Assembly: GCA_026874595.1 (NCBI GenBank)
Contig: CM049314.1
Coordinates: forward strand, 11,092,729-11,156,728
DNA length: 64,000 nucleotides
Reading direction: 5' to 3'
Origin: Sipunculus nudus
Lineage: Eukaryota; Annelida; Sipuncula; Golfingiida; Sipunculidae
Below, one piece after another: positions 62,322 to 64,000 of this stretch. The position numbers and the translations under genes are program-made. Below the pieces are notes generated by a model. That model ran no database searches and was not told the origin of the DNA. It saw only the letters and a program-made list of their open reading frames with translations. The first letter of the stretch is position 1. Each line of letters starts with the position of its first letter.

Positions 62322-62818
62322 CAGGGCCAACACAAATCCACCGTTATAAAAAACAGCTGTTATCTATCAGCTTAAAGGTTAGACGTTACAATCTAAAAAA
62401 GCCCCCTTTTGAGATGTAAATATCACAACACAAAATGTACAGAACTTTACATAAGCTGCGACACTACAGGTATATATACCAGAGGATTCACACAACTGCC
62501 CTCATACCTCATGGTATTATATCTGAGACGTATATAAATGCCTGCCCGGTGGGTCATGTGGCAGTAATAGGAGCAATAAACCATCACATGATATATCTGA
62601 ACCTACTGGAGTACGTCCAAGACAACAATAATAATTTAGGGTCCCCTTATACTAGTCATAGCAGATAACCTGCACAGGCAGCATTTCAGATTTAAGGGAG
62701 AACTATATATATAATTGCTGATACTAATGGATGAACCAAAACTAAGATGGGCACCAGACCTGTTTATTGTATGAGGCTTGGGGCAATTCTTGTATTTTGT
62801 TAAATTGTGATTAGAAGC

Positions 62819-62837
62819 TGCCACCAGAGGGCCTTGA
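62819..62837 (+). promoter_or_regulatory. CTCF-like motif
   Basis: TGCCACCAGAGGGCCTTG contains CCACCAGAGGGC, a full match to CCASYAGRKGGC on the plus strand. It is opposite in orientation to the stronger motifs at 608 and 21,494. Confidence 0.35.
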
Positions 62838-64000
62838 AAGTAAAAAACAAGAAATGCCTCAGTTTACAGGCTTGGAGTGTCCTTTATAGGGTTTGTGGCC
62901 AAAAGGGATACCCAGAAGGTGCTGAAATACTTTCAGTTACAGAACAGTTACATCTAAACTGGCTTCAGACTTCTCATACACAATATGACACAAAAGACAA
63001 GAAGATTTATAATATTGGACACCTTTGAGCCAGGAATGTCAAATTCTCAAACCCATCTTTGCATTCCCAAGCCATTTGCACTTATTTCCAGCTACTGGAT
63101 ACATTTAAACAAGACAGCTAACAAAAGTGCTATTTTAGAGGTAATATTACTCATTTTCTTGTCAATGTGTGGGGATTTTTTTTTATAAAATGGCTATAAT
63201 GAAAATTTTGCGACTATGTGGAAACATTGATTTCTTTTACAAGTGAAGAGGGGAAGGGTGCATCTGAATGACATTCTGATGGTAGACACCCATGACCTCC
63301 GGGTCTGTAACTTGTCCTCTTACATGTCCTACAGCTAGCAATGTGCTGACTTGGACTACTCTAGGCACTAGTAGACAGACTGAACCTGCTTCTTGAAAGC
63401 AAGGACTTCACCTATAACTGTGTTATAACCAGTCCCTCCTGATGACAACAGGCGTTTGCATTACAAACAGAAGTGAGAAGTGATATGCTTGGTCTGAATT
63501 AAGGACTTACCAGTACTCAGCAAGGATTTCCTCCTATAAAACCTCTAGGATAAGCAGTCCTTTCTGGCTGAGAACAGGCATTCCAAATCAACTACTGCAA
63601 ACTGATTTTCTTGGCCTGAAGCAAGGACAAACTTTCAACCAAGTTGTTCTGCTGGGACAGCAGTAATGCCCTTGTCTGAAAAGGGGACACATCTAGCCTT
63701 GTATCACTCACTTGTATATTTTACTTATTATTGCTTGTACTGGTGTTGTAATTCATCAGGAGTTTAACAAAATGTATAAGACAGTACACAGGGGTGTGCA
63801 TGAATTTATTAATTATATATTTATATCTTCAACTGATCATTCCTGGCAGGCTGCCACTGTTTGCATCACAATGACCCATCATTACATAACATCTTTATGG
63901 TGGAAACATGTTAAATCAATAAAATCAATACATGTGAAAGTTGAACCTGAACTTCAACCATCAGAATTAAAATTACAACATCAGGAAGATACTGTAGAAA

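Larger units (their letters stand above)
61861..64000. other. Gene-free AT-rich DNA at window end
   Basis: A compound homopolymer C15A10 lies at 62,297-62,321, and a CTCF-like motif at 62,819-62,837. Open frames of 62-80 codons (61,888-63,188) have no domains. Confidence 0.55.

Overview
The window reads as non-coding nuclear DNA of an animal, most likely a mollusc and perhaps a bivalve. It is AT-rich, has no operon-like gene packing, and no recognisable protein is encoded by any long open frame. The mollusc call rests on the repeats. Two elements combine a terminal hairpin, an ACGG-type microsatellite and a tandem or duplicated core, the architecture of pearl/HINE-type elements known from bivalves. 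Short motifs such as AGCTCACCT and GGCGGGGGCAT-like hairpins are also, from memory, frequent in molluscan introns. This is inference; no marker gene confirms it.

Layout. Positions 1-5,100 are plain AT-rich DNA with a 35-bp minisatellite (1,921-2,220) and an old dispersed repeat (about 3,160-3,408). Positions 5,098-5,314 hold a degenerate 41-bp minisatellite built on CCAAT boxes. A pearl-like element with about 180-bp tandem units fills 5,955-6,738. A tRNA-derived SINE relic lies near 8,105-8,175, followed by a pogo-like inverted-repeat element at 8,346-9,431. A second hairpin/ACGG element lies at about 14,030-14,985. Between 11.4 and 19.2 kb there are three perfect nuclear-receptor-type double half-sites (IR3, DR5, RevDR2). 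A further SINE relic is at about 22,843-22,920 and a 49-bp minisatellite at 33,250-33,699.

The dominant structure is one uninterrupted minisatellite at 37,001-45,332: about 139 head-to-tail copies of a 60-bp unit, with a minority of 58-59-bp units and higher-order duplication (a 359-bp six-unit block). Every frame of the unit contains stops, so it is not a coding repeat. Nearly every unit carries TGAGGTAG, so an antisense transcript would carry about 130 copies of CTACCTCA, the 8-mer target of let-7. The sense strand of each unit resembles a branch point plus 3' splice site followed by a weak 5' splice site. To the right lie a small inverted-repeat element (46,345-46,520), relics of a dispersed GGATCC-containing repeat, a 547-bp MITE (59,822-60,368) and a further inverted-repeat relic (61,593-61,860).

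Coding content. Three short open stretches have coding-like composition and plausible splice signals: 15,363-15,568 (+), 53,899-54,096 (+) and 55,243-55,580 (-, with an apparent one-base frameshift). None could be matched to a known family, and all are offered as weak exon candidates. The window is best described as a large intron or gene-poor intergenic segment rich in minisatellites and non-autonomous DNA elements.
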